Assembly (NCBI GenBank): GCA_964497185.1
Contig: CAZCBX010000010.1
Location: 1 to 64,000 of the forward strand
Reading direction: 5' to 3'
Length of the DNA: 64,000 nt
DNA from: CAZCBX01 sp964497185
GTDB taxonomy: Bacteria > Bdellovibrionota_G > JALEGL01 > JAGRMV01
Every line of letters starts with the position of its first letter. The stretch's first letter is position 1. Under the pieces are notes generated by a model that made no database searches, was not told where the DNA came from, and saw nothing but the letters and a program-made list of their open reading frames with translations. A program made the translations under genes and the position numbers. Shown one piece after another: positions 61,076 to 64,000 of this stretch.

Positions 61076-61094
61076 CCTAAACAAAAGAAAAAAA

Positions 61095-62555
61095 TCAATC
61101 CTCACCCTGAGCCATACTATAAGCCCGCTCACCATCAAACTCCCATAGCTTTTCAATATGCATCCACTCAAAAGTTTCAGCGATTTTCTGCGTCAGGCCC
61201 AAAATGTCTTGATGGGTGGCTTGGGTGCCTTGCTCTCGAACAATAAAGCGACAACGCCAATGATCAATGCAGTCTGTATAAGCGCCCATGTCTGGATACA
61301 CTTTGGTACCGCGATTCGAAATCATTTTTAATTTAAGCTTGGTGTCCGCACAAATCTGATCCAACGTTTCACCCACCACTTGACTGGGTTTTTCGCTGTC
61401 GACGAAAATATCCGCCCCCACACATACGCGATCATCGGTTTTGACAAAATCAATGTCGGGTGAGACTTCGGGCATTTTGATTTGTTGCACTTCGCGTTGG
61501 GTCCAGTTGCTGGGAGCTTGGCCCAAATTGTCGATCACTGCTTGGGTGAAGGCATCGGTGCCCACACAGCCTTGCGTGTTTACATCGCCTGTGTATACAC
61601 CTTGCTCCAGTGTATACAGGAGCGATTGTTGAATTTGGTCAGCGGCTTTCATTTCTCCGATGTGGCGAAGCATCATCACACCCGCGAGCAATAGGGCTGT
61701 GGGGTTGGCCAGATTTTTGCCTGCGATGTCTGGGGCGCTTCCGTGAACCGCTTCGAACATGGCGGCGCGTTGTCCGATATTGGCGCTGGGAGCGAAGCCC
61801 AAGCCACCGATGAGGCCTGAGGTTAGATCGGAAAGAATGTCGCCGTTCATGTTGGTGGTGACAATGACATCAAAGGCTTCGGGGTAGCGAACCATTTGAT
61901 GCGCACAATTGTCGATGATGATGTGGTCGGCTTCGATGCTCGGATACTCGGGCGCGATGTCTTCAAAAGTTTTTTTCAGCAGACCTTCGGTGAATTTCAT
62001 GATGTTGGCTTTGGTGGCGCAGGTTACTTTTTTTCTTCCTTCGGCCACTGCAAATTCAAACGCAAGGCGAACAATTTTTTCGCAGCCTTTTCGGGTGATG
62101 AGTTTAAGACATTGTGCCACGCCGGGGGTTTGCATGTGCTCGATGCCCGCATACAAATCTTCCACGTTTTCACGGACCACCACGAGGTCAATGTTTCTGC
62201 CCGAAAATACGGTTTTGACGCTGGGCAATTCGCGAACAGGCCGAATGTTGCCATAGGTTTCAAAAAGCTTGCGCAAGGTTACGTTGGCCGATTTTTGACC
62301 GAATCCGACAGGCGTTTCCAAAGGGCCTTTAAGGGCAATGCCGTTTGTTTTAATGGAATCCAGTGTTTCGGAAGGTACGCCCGATTGGACGCCTTTTTCA
62401 AAAACCTTTTTGCCCGCCAGTTGGCGATCCCAGGTGACTTTTGCACCCGAGGCTTCGATGACTTTGCATGAGGCCTCTACCACTTCGGGACCGATGCCGT
62501 CGCCTTCAATAAGAGTGATGATTACGTTGTTGTTTTCGTCTCGTTGTAGTTGCAT
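61095..62555 (-). CDS. icd: Isocitrate dehydrogenase, long form
   Basis: A 486-residue isocitrate dehydrogenase of the type with a C-terminal extension (about 150 residues past the core, as in Thermus and several other bacteria). The core has LIEGDGIGPEVVE, SANVTLRKLFETYGNIRPVR with the substrate-binding S and R residues, and HGSAPDIAGKNLANPTA for the cofactor. It oxidises isocitrate to 2-oxoglutarate; NADP is likely but cofactor choice is not decided. No ribosome-binding site is strong. Confidence 0.95.
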   Translation of the reverse strand: MQLQRDENNNVIITLIEGDGIGPEVVEASCKVIEASGAKVTWDRQLAGKKVFEKGVQSGVPSETLDSIKTNGIALKGPLETPVGFGQKSANVTLRKLFETYGNIRPVRELPSVKTVFSGRNIDLVVVRENVEDLYAGIEHMQTPGVAQCLKLITRKGCEKIVRLAFEFAVAEGRKKVTCATKANIMKFTEGLLKKTFEDIAPEYPSIEADHIIIDNCAHQMVRYPEAFDVIVTTNMNGDILSDLTSGLIGGLGFAPSANIGQRAAMFEAVHGSAPDIAGKNLANPTALLLAGVMMLRHIGEMKAADQIQQSLLYTLEQGVYTGDVNTQGCVGTDAFTQAVIDNLGQAPSNWTQREVQQIKMPEVSPDIDFVKTDDRVCVGADIFVDSEKPSQVVGETLDQICADTKLKLKMISNRGTKVYPDMGAYTDCIDHWRCRFIVREQGTQATHQDILGLTQKIAETFEWMHIEKLWEFDGERAYSMAQGED

Positions 62556-62673
62556 GATGCTCGATCTTTTATACGAAATGGACCGGAAAGCAAGTCAGCT
62601 CGTAAAAAACCGTATGGATGGATGAGCGGCAGAGTTTTTCTTATGGAAATCGCTTTTATGGCTTGTTTTTGGT

Positions 62674-63540
62674 ATGCACAAAACCATGATTTCGATTACG
62701 CCTGTTCGCATTGATTTGGGCCAAGGGGCTTTCGTGCAACGCGCACTGCCCATGGATGCCATGGAGGCCATTGGACCCTTTGTTTTTTTTGATCACATTG
62801 GCCCGGTTCCACACAAGACAGGCGATGAAATTCAAGTGCGGGCCCATCCACACATTGGTTTGGCCACCATCACCTACTTGTTTTCGGGTGAACTCGTGCA
62901 TCGAGACAGTTTGGGCAACAAACAAGTGATTGTGCCCGGAGAGGTCAATTGGATGACGGCTGGGTCAGGCATAGCCCACAGCGAACGATCCCAAATGCCT
63001 CAAAAAGGAAGTGCATTGGAGGGCATTCAAATATGGGTAGGCCTGCCCAAAGACAAGCAAGAAATGGCGCCCAGTTTTCAACATTACCCGGCCGATGCCG
63101 TGCCCACCGTGCGGCAAGATCGAGCCACCTGGCATGTGGTGGCCGGCGGTATGTTTGGTCAAACCTCTCCAGTCAAAACAGTGTCGCGGTTGTTCTATGC
63201 GCAGGGTCAATTGAAGGAAGGTTATGCTGCGTGTTTGCCCATGGATGCTACAGATCAATGGGGTTTATACCTGGTCCGTGGCCAAGTGCAGGTGGAAGAT
63301 CAAGTGGTGAAGGCCAACCACTTATTAACCGGCCAAGGAGAAAGCCAGTTACACTTAAAAAGCAGCACCGATGCGCACGTCATTTTTTTTGGTGGGCCAC
63401 CATTTCCAGAAAAAAGACACAAATGGTGGAATTTTGTATCCACCAGCAAGGATCGAATCGAACAAGCCAAGCAGGATTGGCGCAAAGGTCTTTTTGCCAA
63501 AGTCGTAGACGAGGGTGAAGAGATTCCTTTGCCGGAGTGA
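62674..63540 (+). CDS. Pirin-family cupin protein
   Basis: A 288-residue bicupin of the pirin family. The metal ligands are in HPHIGLATITYLFSGELVHR (two His, later His and Glu). Pirins are quercetinase-like or act as redox-linked transcription cofactors; here the role is not determined. It is divergent from icd. The DUF938 gene follows after 6 bp. Confidence 0.93.
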   Translation: MHKTMISITPVRIDLGQGAFVQRALPMDAMEAIGPFVFFDHIGPVPHKTGDEIQVRAHPHIGLATITYLFSGELVHRDSLGNKQVIVPGEVNWMTAGSGIAHSERSQMPQKGSALEGIQIWVGLPKDKQEMAPSFQHYPADAVPTVRQDRATWHVVAGGMFGQTSPVKTVSRLFYAQGQLKEGYAACLPMDATDQWGLYLVRGQVQVEDQVVKANHLLTGQGESQLHLKSSTDAHVIFFGGPPFPEKRHKWWNFVSTSKDRIEQAKQDWRKGLFAKVVDEGEEIPLPE

Positions 63541-63546
63541 CCGACC

Positions 63547-64000
63547 ATGGCCATGAAGAAACCATTTTCCCCAGCTGCCCAGCGCAATCAACAAGCCATT
63601 TTGGAAGTGCTGCAGGATTACATTGATTCTTCGGTCACCAACTTACTTGAATTTGGTGCAGGCACGGGCCAGCATGCGGTGTACATGGCTCCTTTTTTTT
63701 CGGAAACCACATGGGTGGTGTCGGATATTGCAGGCAAACATGCGGGCATACGGATGTGGCTAAAAGAAAATCCCGCCGCCAACATTGAGGGACCGATTGC
63801 CTTTAAAGTGGGCAGTCATCCATTTCCCACGGATCGTTGGTATCAAGCATTTTATACAGCCAACACCTTTCACATCATGCCCTGGAAAAAAGTTAAAACC
63901 TTGATCAAAATGCTGGGACATCGGCTGCGCGAAGGTTCAAAAGTATTCATTTATGGCCCTTTTCGGGATGGGTCGGATTACCGCGGACAAAGCAATGTTG
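63547..64000 (+). CDS. DUF938 SAM-dependent methyltransferase-like protein, 3' end missing
   Basis: About 151 residues to the window edge. It begins MAMKKPFSPAAQRNQQAILE, then ELLEFGAGTG-like motif I (NLLEFGAGTGQHAVYMA), and ANTFHIMPWKKVKTLI, with YGPFRDGS before the edge. This is the DUF938 class I methyltransferase family. The ATG at 63547 is 6 bp after the pirin stop, so the two are cotranscribed. The substrate is unknown. Confidence 0.88.
   Translation, partial: MAMKKPFSPAAQRNQQAILEVLQDYIDSSVTNLLEFGAGTGQHAVYMAPFFSETTWVVSDIAGKHAGIRMWLKENPAANIEGPIAFKVGSHPFPTDRWYQAFYTANTFHIMPWKKVKTLIKMLGHRLREGSKVFIYGPFRDGSDYRGQSNV

Larger units (their letters stand above)
60420..61094. other. 675-bp intergenic region with inverted repeats
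   Basis: No convincing gene. It lies between the icd stop and the GNAT-nitrilase start. Several open frames exist but have no ribosome-binding site or recognisable family. It holds two 78-nt diverged inverted repeats, a 22-bp perfect inverted repeat and two further hairpins, entered separately. Confidence 0.75.

Noticed and set aside
60420..61094. RNase P RNA, tmRNA or SRP RNA in the structured intergenic segment
   Set aside because: The conserved core sequences of these RNAs are not present on either strand.
1..64000. CRISPR arrays, tRNA or rRNA genes, prophage or intact insertion sequences
   Set aside because: None seen: no regularly spaced direct repeats, no cloverleaf or rRNA blocks, and no integrase or transposase-like proteins.

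Overview
The window is a 64 kb piece of a Gram-negative bacterial chromosome of moderate-to-low GC. Outer-membrane biology is evident: several lipoprotein signal peptides, a TolC-type channel with a periplasmic adaptor, and a monofunctional peptidoglycan glycosyltransferase. The families present (NhaD, NhaR, SelO, TerC, BON and DUF883 proteins, GNAT-nitrilase fusion, DUF4130/radical-SAM pair) fit Proteobacteria in the broad sense, including Bdellovibrionota-like lineages. Nothing here fixes the taxonomy. There are no rRNA or tRNA genes, CRISPR arrays, phage modules or intact transposases. A run of exactly 100 N (2980-3079) is a scaffold gap that cuts an SDR gene and a TerC gene, so their adjacency is not proven.

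Layout. 0-6 kb: aldo/keto reductase, M14 peptidase, SDR, TerC, sodium:solute symporter. 6-13 kb: a 1,512-residue CheB-CheR-PAS-GAF-kinase-receiver protein, a stand-alone receiver and an APC permease. 13-18 kb: small stress-type genes (Rho-N/SAP-like, BON, glycine-zipper, DJ-1/PfpI). 18-21 kb: a translationally coupled radical SAM/DUF4130 pair behind a palindromic promoter. 21-25 kb: cell-envelope genes and a Crp/Fnr regulator. 25-28 kb: a KaiB-like protein, a PAS sensor kinase and a REC-LuxR regulator. 28.6-37.6 kb: an osmotic/envelope-stress cluster with three MscS channels, two DUF883 proteins, hemerythrin and DUF2383 proteins, a phospholipase D-type synthase, CorA and an AI-2E-family permease. 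37.7-47.8 kb: APC permease, SelO, NhaD, cold-shock protein, HPF and NhaR. 47.9-52.1 kb: a three-gene export operon whose ABC ATPase domain has lost every catalytic motif. 52-64 kb: mixed metabolism and repair (FnIII lipoprotein, Mug-type glycosylase, thioesterase, intact ABC exporter, split DMT pair, GNAT-nitrilase, isocitrate dehydrogenase, pirin, DUF938).

Functionally the window is dominated by ion and osmotic homeostasis, envelope maintenance, two-component signalling and DNA/oxidative damage handling. A 14-bp dyad, CTAAC-N4-GTTAG, sits in the promoter regions of five stress-type genes (SDR, a small helical protein, BON protein, DUF883 protein, hemerythrin protein), usually directly abutting a TAT-rich -10-like hexamer. 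It is a candidate operator or alternative promoter for a shared stress regulon. The other notable items are the export operon with the dead ATPase, the KaiB-like signalling locus, a 574-bp intergenic segment bounded by two diverged inverted 78-nt repeats, and a secreted protein whose signal peptide lies upstream of any standard start codon.
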